Assembly (NCBI RefSeq): GCF_003755185.1
Contig: NZ_RKIC01000010.1
Span: forward strand, 534,935 to 598,934
Origin: Frigoribacterium sp. PhB24
Lineage (GTDB): Bacteria > Actinomycetota > Actinomycetes > Actinomycetales > Microbacteriaceae
Direction: 5' to 3'
Length of the DNA stretch: 64,000 nucleotides
Part shown: piece by piece, positions 54,172 through 64,000 of the stretch
How the letters are laid out: every line of letters begins with the position of its first letter
How positions within the stretch are numbered: position 1 is the first letter of the stretch
Made by a program: the position numbers and the translations under genes
Notes under the pieces: model-generated
What the model saw: only the letters and a program-made list of their open reading frames with translations
The model's database searches: none
Told to the model about the DNA's origin: nothing

Positions 54172-55864
54172 ACGGCGACGGAACAGCCGGGTGCGTGCCC
54201 GGCCGGCCCGCCTGGCGATCCTCGTGACCGCCGCGCTCGCCGTGACCGGGTGCGTGGGAATCCCCGACAGCGGCCAGGTGCAACGGGGTGACACCGTGAG
54301 CGACGACGTGGTGAGCGACTTCGTGTTCCGACCCAACGGCCCGGTCGCCGGAAGCTCGCAAGAACGGCTGCTGCGTGATTTCCTGTCGGCGGGCACCGGG
54401 TCCCAGGACAACTACGGGGTGGCCCGTCAGTTCCTGAGCGCCGGCTTCGCCGGTGAGTGGGAGCCCCGGGCGAGCGTCACCATCCGCCCCGGTGTCGGGT
54501 CGACCTCTCGCGTGGGGGAGTCCACGCTCGACTACGCGTTCGTGAGTTCGGCGACGGTCGACACGGCGGGGCACTACACCCCGGCCACGTCCTCCACGAC
54601 GACGTCCCTGGCCTTCTCGTTCGTCCGCGAGGGCGGCGAGTGGCGCATCAGCGACGCCCCGGACGGCATCGTCCTCTCACCGGCCACCTTCGACTCGGTC
54701 TTCCGGTCGCACGCCGCCTACTTCTACGACCCCACCTTCACCTACCTCGTCCCCGACGAACGGTGGTTCCTCGCCCGCTCGTCGACCAGCACGCGTCTCG
54801 CGACGGCGTTGCTCGAGGGGCCGTCGAACTGGTTGCAGGGCGCTGTCGTCTCGGCCTTCCCCGAGGGCACCCAGCTGTCGTTGACGGCCATCACGGTCGA
54901 CGACGGGACGGCTCGCGTCGACCTGACCGCCGACGCCCTCGAGGCGACGCCCGACGCCCGGGCCAGGATGCAGGCGCAGCTGCTGGCGAGCTTCTCCACC
55001 CTCGCGACCGTGACCGCCGTCGAGCTCAGCGTCGAGGGCGCCCCCCTGACGGTGCCCGCGATGCAGCAGCCCGTGCCGGTGCGCGACCCCGCGGTCGACG
55101 CCCGGCCCCTCGTCCTCTCGGACGGCGTGCTGGGATTCGCCACCACGAGCGCCACGAGTCAGCTCCCCGGGCTCTCGGACGCGGTCGAGGCCCTCCGCCC
55201 CCGGTCGGTCGAACTGTCGGCCGACCAGACGACCGCCGCCGTCGGCACCTCGTCGGGCACGTACGCCGTCACGGCCTCGGGTGGAGCCCGGCTGGTCGAC
55301 ACCCGGACGGGACGGGCGGCGCCCTCGCTCGACGACGCGGGCTTCGTCTGGTCACTCGTCGCCGACGACCCCTCGAGCCTCATCGCGTACGCCCTCGACG
55401 GCACGCCCCACCCGGTGGTGACGTCGCTCCCGGCGGGGCCGAGCGTCACGTCGTTCCGCATCTCGCGCGACGGCACCCGCGCCCTGATGCTGCTCGACGA
55501 CCAGGGCGCGTCGCGCCTCCTCGTCGCGGCCGTCGTGAGGGATGCCGACGGTGTCCCGCTCCGGCTGGGGTCGCCCCTCGAGCTGTCCGCCCCGGACGGC
55601 GCCCCCGTCGACGCGACCTGGGCCGACCAGCTGACCGTGGCGGTCCTCACGGCCGTGGGCGAATCGTCCCGGGTGACGATGTCCGAGGTCGGCGGAGACT
55701 CGTCGAGCGCCGGGCGTCCGTCGGGCGAGGCGGTCGCCGTCGTCGGGGGAAACGGGTTCGACCGCCTCCTCCTGCTGGGAGCCGACGGTGACGTGCTCGA
55801 GCCCCGGGGCAGCAGCTGGCAGGCCACGGGACTGACCGCCGATCTCGTGGCGACCCAGCGCTGA
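54164..55864 (+). CDS. lpqB: LpqB lipoprotein, MtrB partner
   Basis: 566 residues. Signal peptide with lipobox in ILVTAALAVTGCVGIPDSG; the Cys is lipidated and the protein sits on the outer membrane face. The N-terminal part has the GerMN-type fold (about 170-290, with VSAFPEGTQLSLTAITVDDG), and the C-terminal half (about 300-566) is a beta-propeller-like domain. LpqB binds the MtrB sensor domain and tunes MtrA signalling in mycobacteria and Streptomyces. The full three-gene operon is conserved. Confidence 0.95.
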   Translation: MSERRRNSRVRARPARLAILVTAALAVTGCVGIPDSGQVQRGDTVSDDVVSDFVFRPNGPVAGSSQERLLRDFLSAGTGSQDNYGVARQFLSAGFAGEWEPRASVTIRPGVGSTSRVGESTLDYAFVSSATVDTAGHYTPATSSTTTSLAFSFVREGGEWRISDAPDGIVLSPATFDSVFRSHAAYFYDPTFTYLVPDERWFLARSSTSTRLATALLEGPSNWLQGAVVSAFPEGTQLSLTAITVDDGTARVDLTADALEATPDARARMQAQLLASFSTLATVTAVELSVEGAPLTVPAMQQPVPVRDPAVDARPLVLSDGVLGFATTSATSQLPGLSDAVEALRPRSVELSADQTTAAVGTSSGTYAVTASGGARLVDTRTGRAAPSLDDAGFVWSLVADDPSSLIAYALDGTPHPVVTSLPAGPSVTSFRISRDGTRALMLLDDQGASRLLVAAVVRDADGVPLRLGSPLELSAPDGAPVDATWADQLTVAVLTAVGESSRVTMSEVGGDSSSAGRPSGEAVAVVGGNGFDRLLLLGADGDVLEPRGSSWQATGLTADLVATQR

Positions 55865-55873
55865 CCGCCTGGG

Positions 55874-55909
55874 GGTCGGCCCCTCCCCAGGTCGGGGGCC
55901 CGGCCGACC
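55874..55909. terminator. Hairpin after lpqB
   Basis: GGTCGGCC (55874-55881) pairs with GGCCGACC (55902-55909); inside, a CCCC run can pair with a GGGG run. It begins 10 bases after the lpqB stop. A truncated 13-base element (GGAGGCGCGG) lies at 55926-55935. Confidence 0.65.
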
Positions 55910-55967
55910 GTCCCCTTCAGGCGACGGAGGCGCGGCACCTGCACCGGGGGCGGGCCACGCTGTCGAG

Positions 55968-56702
55968 ATGCCACGGTCCTCGCGCCCTCGTCCGACCCCC
56001 TCGGCACGGGACGCTCTCGCGGCGGCCGCGCGAGAGGCCCTCTCGGTCGTGTCACCGGTCTCGTGCGCAGGGTGCGGCGATCCCGACGTGGCCCTCTGCG
56101 ACGGCTGCCGACGCCGGCTCGTCCCCGAGGTCGTCCGGGTCGATCTGCCAGGCGGCCTGCCGGTCTTCGCCGGACTCGTCTACGAGTTCGAGGTGCGAGG
56201 TGTCGTGCTGGCGTTCAAGAACGGCGGGCGGGTGCGGCTGGCCGAGACGCTCGCCCCGGCCCTCGCGGCCGCGCTCGAGTCCTGCGCCGGCCACGCGGCG
56301 GAGGGTGCGTCGGTCGTCGAGGGGTGCTCGGACGTCGGGTCGCTGCTGGTCGTCCCGGTGCCGGCGTCCCGACGGGGGCGGCGTCGGCGGGGCTACGACC
56401 CGGTCGAGGTCGTGCTGCGCCGCCTCGGCCTCCTGGTCGGCAGGCGCGTGCTCGTCGCGACGGCGCGGGCAGGGCTCGGCCAGAAGGGCCGTGACCGGCA
56501 GCAGCGCCTCCGCGGACGCGAGGGCAGCCTGCGCGCCGTCCGAGACCTCCGGGGGTCGCTCGTCGTCCTCGTCGACGACGTCGTGACGACGGGTGCCACC
56601 CTGCAGGAGGCGCGGCGTGCGGTGACGGCGCGGGGCGCGATCGTGGTCGGCGCGGCCTGTCTCGCCGCCACCCCGCTGCGGTCGGCCACCGGCCGCTCCT
56701 GA
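55968..56702 (+). CDS. comF: ComF-family phosphoribosyltransferase-like protein
   Basis: 244 residues. The N-terminal zinc ribbon has SCAGCGDPDVALCDGC (two CxxC), and the type I PRTase domain has LVVPVPASRRGRRRRGYDPV and the PRPP loop VVLVDDVVTTGATLQEARRA. ComF acts in DNA uptake in naturally competent bacteria, but homologues are common in non-competent species with unknown function. Between lpqB and hpf, the usual actinobacterial place. Confidence 0.9.
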   Translation: MPRSSRPRPTPSARDALAAAAREALSVVSPVSCAGCGDPDVALCDGCRRRLVPEVVRVDLPGGLPVFAGLVYEFEVRGVVLAFKNGGRVRLAETLAPALAAALESCAGHAAEGASVVEGCSDVGSLLVVPVPASRRGRRRRGYDPVEVVLRRLGLLVGRRVLVATARAGLGQKGRDRQQRLRGREGSLRAVRDLRGSLVVLVDDVVTTGATLQEARRAVTARGAIVVGAACLAATPLRSATGRS

Positions 56703-56720
56703 GCGAACGGTGAACGGTGC

Positions 56721-56750
56721 GTGACACGGGGGTGTCCGGGTGGCTACGGT
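56721..56750 (+). promoter_or_regulatory. Putative hpf promoter
   Basis: GTGACA (56721-56726), an 18-base spacer and TACGGT (56745-56750); the leader to the ATG at 56820 is about 63 bases. Confidence 0.4.
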
Positions 56751-56819
56751 GGGGCGAAAGGCGTGAAAGGACATCCGCCTGGCTGACAGGCGGCACGTCG
56801 ATAGCCACAGGAGGTCGTC

Positions 56820-57524
56820 ATGGAAATTTCCGTCACGGGTCGAAACGTCGGCATCACCGATCGTTTCCGCGAGTACGCCACCGAGAAGGCAGACAAGGTC
56901 GCCGCACTGGCCACGAAGGCACTGGCCCTCGAGGTCAAGGTGTCGCGGCACCACGAGAAGTCCGGCGGGCAGGCGGGCGACGACCGGGTCGAGATCACCC
57001 TGATCGGCCCCGGCCCCCTCGTGCGGGCCGAGTCCACGGCCGCCGACAAGTACGCGGCGTTCGACCTGGCGATCGGTCGCCTCCTCGAACGGGTGCGCCG
57101 GGCGAAGGACCGGCAGAAGATCCATCGCGGGCAGCACCGACCGACGTCACTGCGCGAGGCGGCCACGGCCGACTTCAGCGGCGTCGGCGTCACCCCCGCC
57201 GCGGCCGAGACGCTCGACCAGGTCCGTACCGGGGCCGTGACGGTGGTGGGCGACGAGGCCCCCGCCGACGAGGCCGACGAGGAGTACTGCCCCGTCGTCA
57301 TCCGCGAGAAGGTTTTCGCCTCGACGCCCATGACCGTCGACGACGCGCTCTACTACATGGAGCTCGTCGGCCACGACTTCTACCTCTTCATCGACGCCGA
57401 GACCGAGCGTCCGAGCGTCGTGTACCGGCGCAAGGGGTGGGACTACGGCGTCATCGGGCTCGACCAGAACTCGCCCGACCTCCAAGAGACGGCGACGGCC
57501 CTGCGGGCGGGTCTGGCCAGCTGA
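56820..57524 (+). CDS. hpf: Long-form ribosome hibernation promoting factor (HPF)
   Basis: 234 residues, ATG with a perfect AGGAGG site 5 bases upstream. The N-terminal S30AE domain (1-105) has MEISVTGRNVGITDRFREYA and VKVSRHHEKSGGQAG; the C-terminal dimerisation domain (about 175-234) has KVFASTPMTVDDALYYMELV, GHDFYLFIDAETERPSVVYR and KGWDYGVIGL. Long HPF forms 100S ribosome dimers in stationary phase. The linker in between is longer than in many relatives. Confidence 0.95.
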   Translation: MEISVTGRNVGITDRFREYATEKADKVAALATKALALEVKVSRHHEKSGGQAGDDRVEITLIGPGPLVRAESTAADKYAAFDLAIGRLLERVRRAKDRQKIHRGQHRPTSLREAATADFSGVGVTPAAAETLDQVRTGAVTVVGDEAPADEADEEYCPVVIREKVFASTPMTVDDALYYMELVGHDFYLFIDAETERPSVVYRRKGWDYGVIGLDQNSPDLQETATALRAGLAS

Positions 57525-57540
57525 TCCGCTGAACCGTCCG

Positions 57541-57600
57541 GTGGCCGACACCCCGGGGAGGCGCGGGCACGTCCCTGTCGCCTCCCAGGGGGTCGGCCAC
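57541..57600. terminator. Bipartite long hairpin after hpf, containing a 13-base element arm
   Basis: GTGGCCGAC (57541-57549) pairs with GTCGGCCAC (57592-57600), CCCC (57551-57554) with GGGG (57588-57591), and GGGAGGCG (57556-57563) with CGCCTCCC (57579-57586). The inner arm is the element GGAGGCGCGGG (57557-57567). It lies 16 bases after the hpf stop, just before the secA promoter. Confidence 0.75.
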
Positions 57601-57609
57601 TACGCTTGC

Positions 57610-57615
57610 TAAGAT
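57610..57615 (+). promoter_or_regulatory. Putative -10 box for secA
   Basis: TAAGAT, with a second candidate TACGCT at 57601. The leader to the secA GTG would be about 104 bases. Confidence 0.4.
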
Positions 57616-57620
57616 CGTGG

Positions 57621-57697
57621 GCCGGTCCAGGACGGACCGGCGACACCCCGGTGCTCCGATGCGGATCACCTCAGCGAGACCGCGGAGCGTTCCGCGG
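57621..57697 (+). promoter_or_regulatory. Structured secA 5' leader with two perfect hairpins
   Basis: The first stem is GCCGGTCC/GGACCGGC (57621-57641), right at the expected RNA start. The second is CCGCGGA/TCCGCGG with a GCGT loop (57680-57697), 28 bases before the GTG. They could stabilise the RNA or adjust secA translation; no known riboswitch class is recognised. Confidence 0.5.
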
Positions 57698-57725
57698 GTT
57701 CGACCGAACACATGGGAGCACACCA

Positions 57726-60572
<2,847 letters not shown>

Positions 60573-60588
60573 CCGCCTCGTCCGACGA

Positions 60589-60631
60589 ACGACGACGCGC
60601 CCCCGAGCCAGGCTCGGGGGCGCGTCGTCGT
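60589..60631. terminator. 21-bp hairpin between convergent secA and the Rv3235-like gene
   Basis: 60589-60609 and 60611-60631 are exact reverse complements around a single central base (the effective loop is about 5 bases). It lies 17 bases after the secA stop and 23 bases after the convergent gene. Confidence 0.9.
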
Positions 60632-60653
60632 CGGTCGACGACCGCGGGGCCCG

Positions 60654-61193
60654 TCAGAGCACGTGGACGGCGGTGGCGCGCCAGCGGTTGTCGTAGGTCT
60701 CGAGCCTCACGGCGACGGCTCGGCTGCGACCGCGCCCGTGCAGGACGACGACGGACTCGATGACCCCGGCGGCCGGCGAGCTCGACCGGATGCTGCCGAT
60801 CGTGAACACCGGTCGTCGGGCTCGGGTGCCGTGAGCCGAGCGTGCCCGGGCCGCCAGGACCACGCGAGTGTGCAGCGTCCGGTAGACGTCCTCGGTCACC
60901 CATCGTGAGACCTGGTCGAGTTCACGTGCCCCGGCCAGGATCTCGACGACGCAGCGCACCAGGTTCTCGACGAGCAGGTCCGGATCGTCGGGGAACAGCG
61001 TCGGGCGTGGCTGCCCGGCGGGTGGGACGGGCCGGATGTCGGGTCTGGTACCGGGCCGCGTGGCTTCGGGGGTGGGGTCCGTCGCGGTCGTGCTCGGAGC
61101 CGCCAGAGGAGGGACTGGTCGCAGATGCGGCCGAGCCGGTGCCGGCTGCCCCTGGGGCTCGGCGAGGGCGAGGGCGGAGGTGTTCGAGGGCAT
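60654..61193 (-). CDS. Rv3235-family protein
   Basis: 179 residues. The first 65 are Pro/Ala/Thr-rich and unordered. The conserved part (about 68-179) has LLVENLVRCVVEILAGAREL, QVSRWVTEDVYRTLHTRVVL, PVFTIGSIRSSSPAAGVIES and RAVAVRLETYDNRWRATAVH, matching the small actinobacterial Rv3235 family found near secA. Function unknown. No TM segment or signal. Confidence 0.85.
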   Translation of the reverse strand: MPSNTSALALAEPQGQPAPARPHLRPVPPLAAPSTTATDPTPEATRPGTRPDIRPVPPAGQPRPTLFPDDPDLLVENLVRCVVEILAGARELDQVSRWVTEDVYRTLHTRVVLAARARSAHGTRARRPVFTIGSIRSSSPAAGVIESVVVLHGRGRSRAVAVRLETYDNRWRATAVHVL

Positions 61194-61238
61194 GGGCCGT
61201 CTTCCTGTTCACGTTCGACCGGGCATGACTAGAAGATA

Positions 61239-61256
61239 AGACATGTAAAATTGTCT
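61239..61256. promoter_or_regulatory. AT-rich dyad upstream of the Rv3235-like gene
   Basis: AGACA and TGTCT (5-bp arms) flank the 8 bases TGTAAAAT, in a 30-base AT-rich island that stands out in this 71% GC window. It lies about 46-63 bases upstream of the leftward start at 61193 and about 100 upstream of the rightward kinase. It may be the leftward promoter or an operator. Confidence 0.4.
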
Positions 61257-61343
61257 GACCAGGTGTACGCGACGGTCTGTGGACAACCGTCACGGTGGGG
61301 CCGTGCTGCGGGGCGACGGACGTCGCCCGTCGGACCGTCGACC

Positions 61344-61349
61344 TAGACT
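61344..61349 (+). promoter_or_regulatory. Putative -10 box of a leaderless pdtaS promoter
   Basis: TAGACT ends 6 bases before the GTG of the kinase; no ribosome-binding site. Confidence 0.5.
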
Positions 61350-61355
61350 GGGCGG

Positions 61356-62849
61356 GTGTCGACGCTCAGTGATCTCGTTCTCGCCCAGGGCCTCTCGAGC
61401 GAGGTGGATGTCGAGTGGTTGCACCTGCTGGTGGGGGACTGGCAGCTGCTCGCCGACCTCGCGTTCGCCGACATCGTCCTCTGGGTCCCCACCCAGGCCG
61501 GTAGTTTCGTGGCCGTCGCCCACGCCCGGCCCTCGAGCTCGGCCACGCTGTTCTACCGCGACTTCGTCGGACAAGAGGTACGCCCCGAATGGCGTGAGCA
61601 GATCGAGCAGGCGTTCACGACGACCCGCATCGTCGACTCGGCAGCTCCCGACTGGTACGAAGAGACTCCCACACGCGTCCGCGCCGTACCCGTCCTCCGC
61701 CGCCTCGGAGCCAGTCGGCCCGACGTCACCGATGCGCCCATCGCCATCATCACGAGGCACACGAACCTCAGCGAGGCCCGCACGCCGAGCCGGCAAGAGC
61801 TGACCTTCAACCAGTGCTCCAACGATCTCTTCGCGATGATCGCCGCCGGGGACTTCCCCGACCTCGGGGCGCCGACGGGTCCGCGGCGGGGCGCACCCCG
61901 CGCCTCCGACGGGCTGCTCCGTCTCGACGTCGACGGCATGGTGACCTTCGCGAGCCCCAACGGCCTGTCGGCGTTCAACCGCATGGGGTTCGCCGGAGAA
62001 CTCGAGGGCGAGTCGTTGGCCGAGGTCACCACCGGATTGCTCGCGGGCAAGCTCGTCATCGACGAGTCCCTGCCCCTGGTCGTCACCGGACGAGCGCCCT
62101 GGCGCACCGACATCGAGGCACGAGGGGTCACGGTGTCGCTGCGGGCGATCCCGCTGCGCGACCGCGGTGAGCGCGTCGGAGCGATCGTGCTCTGTCGCGA
62201 CGTGACCGAACTGCGCCACCAAGAACGCGAGCTGATCACCAAGGACGCCACGATCCGCGAGATCCACCACCGGGTCAAGAACAACCTGCAGACCGTCGCG
62301 TCGCTCCTGCGCATCCAGGCACGACGCACCCGCACAGACGTCGCCCGCGAGGCGCTCACCCAAGCCATGCGTCGCGTGCAGTCGATCGCCGTCGTGCACG
62401 ACACGTTGTCCGAGGGCCTCAGCCAGAACGTCGACTTCGACACCGTCTTCGACCGCGTGCTCATGCTCATCGCCGAGGTCGCGTCGAGTCACAACACGAC
62501 GGTCCGGCCCACCATGACGGGAAGCTTCGGAGCCCTGCCGAGCGAGTACGCGACGCCCCTGGCCCTCGCCCTGACCGAGCTCGTGACGAACGCCGTTGAG
62601 CACGGACTCGACGGCCGTGACGGCGAGGTCGAGATCGTCGCCGACCGCCGGGCCGAAGAACTCACGGTCAAGGTGCGCGACAACGGCGTCGGGTTGCCCG
62701 AGGGCAAGGTCGGTTCGGGTCTCGGCACGCAGATCGTCCGCACGCTGATCCAGGGAGAACTCGGGGGCACCATCGACTGGCACACCCTCGTCGGCAACGG
62801 CACCGAGGTCACCATCGAGATCCCGTTCCGCTGGCTCACCCAGCCCTGA
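61356..62849 (+). CDS. pdtaS: PdtaS-like soluble sensor histidine kinase (GAF-PAS-HisKA_2)
   Basis: 497 residues, GTG start. GAF domain at about 1-150, PAS domain at about 185-285 (LLRLDVDGMVTFASPNGLSA), then the HisKA_2 box TIREIHHRVKNNLQTVASLL with the phosphorylated His at about 304-305. The ATP-binding boxes are LALTELVTNAVEHGL, VKVRDNGVGLPEG and GSGLGTQIVRTL. No TM segment, as in mycobacterial PdtaS (Rv3220c), which phosphorylates the ANTAR regulator PdtaR and stands next to whiB1, exactly as here. PdtaR is not in the window. A truncated 13-base element lies in the linker at 61897-61907 (codons PRAS). Confidence 0.93.
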   Translation: MSTLSDLVLAQGLSSEVDVEWLHLLVGDWQLLADLAFADIVLWVPTQAGSFVAVAHARPSSSATLFYRDFVGQEVRPEWREQIEQAFTTTRIVDSAAPDWYEETPTRVRAVPVLRRLGASRPDVTDAPIAIITRHTNLSEARTPSRQELTFNQCSNDLFAMIAAGDFPDLGAPTGPRRGAPRASDGLLRLDVDGMVTFASPNGLSAFNRMGFAGELEGESLAEVTTGLLAGKLVIDESLPLVVTGRAPWRTDIEARGVTVSLRAIPLRDRGERVGAIVLCRDVTELRHQERELITKDATIREIHHRVKNNLQTVASLLRIQARRTRTDVAREALTQAMRRVQSIAVVHDTLSEGLSQNVDFDTVFDRVLMLIAEVASSHNTTVRPTMTGSFGALPSEYATPLALALTELVTNAVEHGLDGRDGEVEIVADRRAEELTVKVRDNGVGLPEGKVGSGLGTQIVRTLIQGELGGTIDWHTLVGNGTEVTIEIPFRWLTQP

Positions 62850-62887
62850 TCCCACCCGCGCGCCATGGGACCACCGACCCAGGGCAC

Positions 62888-62927
62888 GACGAAGCCCGGC
62901 ACCTGCGATCAGGTGCCGGGCTTCGTC
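62888..62927. terminator. Perfect 18-bp hairpin between convergent pdtaS and whiB1
   Basis: 62888-62905 and 62910-62927 are exact reverse complements around the loop CGAT. It starts 38 bases after the pdtaS stop. Confidence 0.9.
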
Positions 62928-62977
62928 ATCGGCCACGAGGGCCGGAGGTCGGCCGCCCAGGGGCGACCGACGGGGGA

Positions 62978-63226
62978 TCAGCTGGCGCGACGGGCGCGAG
63001 CGGCGCGACGCTTGAGCGCACGACGCTCGTCTTCGCTCAGGCCGCCCCAGACGCCGGAGTCCTGTGACGTCTCGAGCGCGTACTGCAGGCAGGTCTCGGT
63101 GACGGTGCAGCGCCCGCACACGGCCTTCGCCTTGTCGATCTGGTCGACGGCGGGACCCGTGTTGCCGACGGGGAAGAAGAGCTCCGGGTCAGCCTGCAGG
63201 CAAGCGGCTTTGTCACGCCAATCCAT
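62978..63226 (-). CDS. whiB1: WhiB1-like iron-sulfur transcription factor
   Basis: 82 residues from the ATG at 63226, with AAGGAG 9 bases upstream; the open frame beyond it is not WhiB-like. MDWRDKAACLQADPELFFPV is the WhiB1 N-terminus. The four cluster cysteines are in AACLQ, AVCGRCTV and ETCLQ, followed by SGVWGGLSEDERRALKRRAA, the turn and basic DNA-binding tail. In mycobacteria WhiB1 is essential, binds nitric oxide at its [4Fe-4S] cluster and binds the housekeeping sigma factor. Full-length. Confidence 0.96.
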   Translation of the reverse strand: MDWRDKAACLQADPELFFPVGNTGPAVDQIDKAKAVCGRCTVTETCLQYALETSQDSGVWGGLSEDERRALKRRAARARRAS

Positions 63227-63394
63227 CGATGGGTACTCCTTAAAAGTGCAGAACCAGGCACGTCGAGGCGCCTGGTTCGTGGTGGGGAAAGAAAAGAATT
63301 CGGGAGGCGCGCACCGCAATGTGCGCGTCACTTCGACCTCGAATATGGTCGCATACTGGTACGGCCAAATCAAGGATTTTTCGGAGGCTCACAC

Positions 63395-63850
63395 GTGACG
63401 ACAGCAGGCCCAGACGGCCCCCGAGACGAGACCGGTCGGTCTGCCGAGACCTCTCGACCCGCCCTGCTCTGGGTCGTGATCGTCCTGCTCGCGGGTGAGT
63501 TCCTGCTCGTCGCCGGAACGGCCGTGTTCCTGCTCATCGAGCTGCTCGTCGCCCGCCCGGACTCGTACCCCTCGGCCGTCGCGATCGTCGTCCTGACCCT
63601 GCTGGCGACCGCGTGGCTCGGGTCGATCGTGCTCGGCGCCCTGCGCGGCCGGGCGTGGATCAGAGGGGCGGCGATCGTCTGGCAGGTCCTCCAGTTCGCC
63701 GTCGGCGTCGGCAGCCTGCAGGGCGTCTTCGCGAACCCGACCATCGGCCTCGCGCTCATCGTGCCGGCCGTCGCGGTCGTGGCCCTGCTGCTCGTGCCGT
63801 CCGTCGTCGCCGCCACCTCGGCCCGCGACCAGGAGCCGCACGTCTACTGA
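63395..63850 (+). CDS. Small membrane protein with four TM segments
   Basis: 151 residues, GTG start with GGAGG 7 bases upstream. The first 20 residues are polar, then four hydrophobic segments at about 24-48, 60-84, 88-108 and 115-139, with a short polar tail. No motif or family is recognised with confidence; similar small proteins often follow whiB1 in Microbacteriaceae. It shares the gap 63227-63394 with the whiB1 promoter, an AT-richer stretch in which no clear -10 boxes could be assigned. Confidence 0.75.
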   Translation: MTTAGPDGPRDETGRSAETSRPALLWVVIVLLAGEFLLVAGTAVFLLIELLVARPDSYPSAVAIVVLTLLATAWLGSIVLGALRGRAWIRGAAIVWQVLQFAVGVGSLQGVFANPTIGLALIVPAVAVVALLLVPSVVAATSARDQEPHVY

Positions 63851-63865
63851 CCGCCCTCGAACGCG

Positions 63866-63876
63866 GGAGGCGCGGG
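63866..63876 (+). repeat. Truncated 13-base element near the right edge
   Basis: GGAGGCGCGGG, 16 bases after the stop of the small membrane protein gene; the end of the element is lost in the G/C-rich edge sequence. Confidence 0.5.
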
Positions 63877-63889
63877 GGCGGGGCCCCGG

Positions 63890-64000
63890 GCCCGCCCCCC
63901 CCCCCCCCCGGGGGGGGGCCCCCCCCCCCCCCCCCGGCGGCCCCCCCCCCCCCCCCCCGGGGACCAAAGGGACCACAACCCCGGGGGGGCCCCCCCCCGG
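63890..64000. other. Low-complexity C/G homopolymer edge, probable assembly artefact
   Basis: The last 111 bases are long runs of C and G with a few A's (one short patch near 63961-63981). No coding frame or motif. Such runs are typical of polymerase slippage or poor base calls at a contig end and should not be read as biology. Confidence 0.85.

Noticed and set aside
51547..54411. A 954-codon open frame on the minus strand opposite mtrA, mtrB and part of lpqB
   Set aside because: GC-rich shadow frame; low-complexity Arg/Gly/Asp composition with no family motif, while the plus strand holds a clear two-component operon.
63890..64000. C/G runs as a G-quadruplex or replication element
   Set aside because: The pattern at the very edge fits a sequencing artefact better than a biological signal.

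Overview
The window is about 71% GC, with short intergenic gaps, many GTG starts and stop/start overlaps (ATGA, GTGA, TGATG). It carries two WhiB proteins, MtrA-MtrB-LpqB, a PdtaS-type kinase, CsoR and a MoxR/DUF58/DUF4129/RDD/SpoIIM cluster. This is an actinobacterial chromosome, and the gene order fits Microbacteriaceae; the genus cannot be fixed from the sequence. No tRNA, rRNA, CRISPR array, insertion sequence, transposase or prophage gene was seen. The left edge cuts purK. The right edge (from about 63890) dissolves into C and G runs that look like a bad contig end.

Layout. 1-2032: purK (3' end), purE and an LCP-family wall-polymer ligase. 2149-29289: a large surface-polysaccharide locus. 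It has dTDP-L-rhamnose synthesis (rfbB, rfbD, rfbC, rfbA), glycosyltransferases including a WbbL-like rhamnosyltransferase, an LpxA-like acyltransferase with a DegT aminotransferase and a Gfo/Idh oxidoreductase (an amino-sugar cassette), a GtrA/GtrB-like/polytopic trio, a Wzm/Wzt ABC exporter, a GT2-GT4 fusion, a secreted four-repeat protein coupled to a polytopic protein, and a secreted GH25 muramidase with FG-GAP repeats. 29552-33042: a polyprenol-phosphate mannose synthase-like enzyme and two O-antigen-ligase-like membrane proteins. 33108-44232: acyl-CoA dehydrogenase, manA, galE, whiB2, a large membrane glycosyltransferase, a DUF5719 protein, a metallopeptidase-family protein, DUF3499, manB and csoR. 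44273-51550: RDD, SpoIIM, DUF58, MoxR, DUF4350 and DUF4129 genes plus a membrane protein. 51700-63850: mtrA, mtrB, lpqB, comF, hpf, secA, an Rv3235-like gene, a PdtaS-like kinase, whiB1 and a small membrane protein.

How it fits together. manA and manB supply mannose phosphates, galE supplies UDP-galactose, and the rfb genes supply dTDP-rhamnose. The glycosyltransferases build a lipid-linked glycan, Wzm/Wzt (and perhaps the GtrA system) move it or its sugars across the membrane, and the LCP protein can attach the polymer to peptidoglycan. The right half is the conserved envelope, division and secretion core of actinobacteria.

Most unusual signals. (1) A 13-base element, AGGAGGCGCGGGT, occurs perfectly eight times plus several near matches, mostly at gene ends or starts between 30.4 and 63.9 kb. 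It is absent from every intergenic gap of the polysaccharide locus. (2) A GnnA/GnnB/LpxA-like cassette sits in a presumed monoderm. (3) A 24-bp near-perfect palindrome covers the whiB2 promoter. (4) An 18-bp divergent promoter serves RDD and SpoIIM with overlapping -10 boxes. (5) Leaderless promoters, with a TANNNT-type box 6-9 bases before the start codon, are very common.
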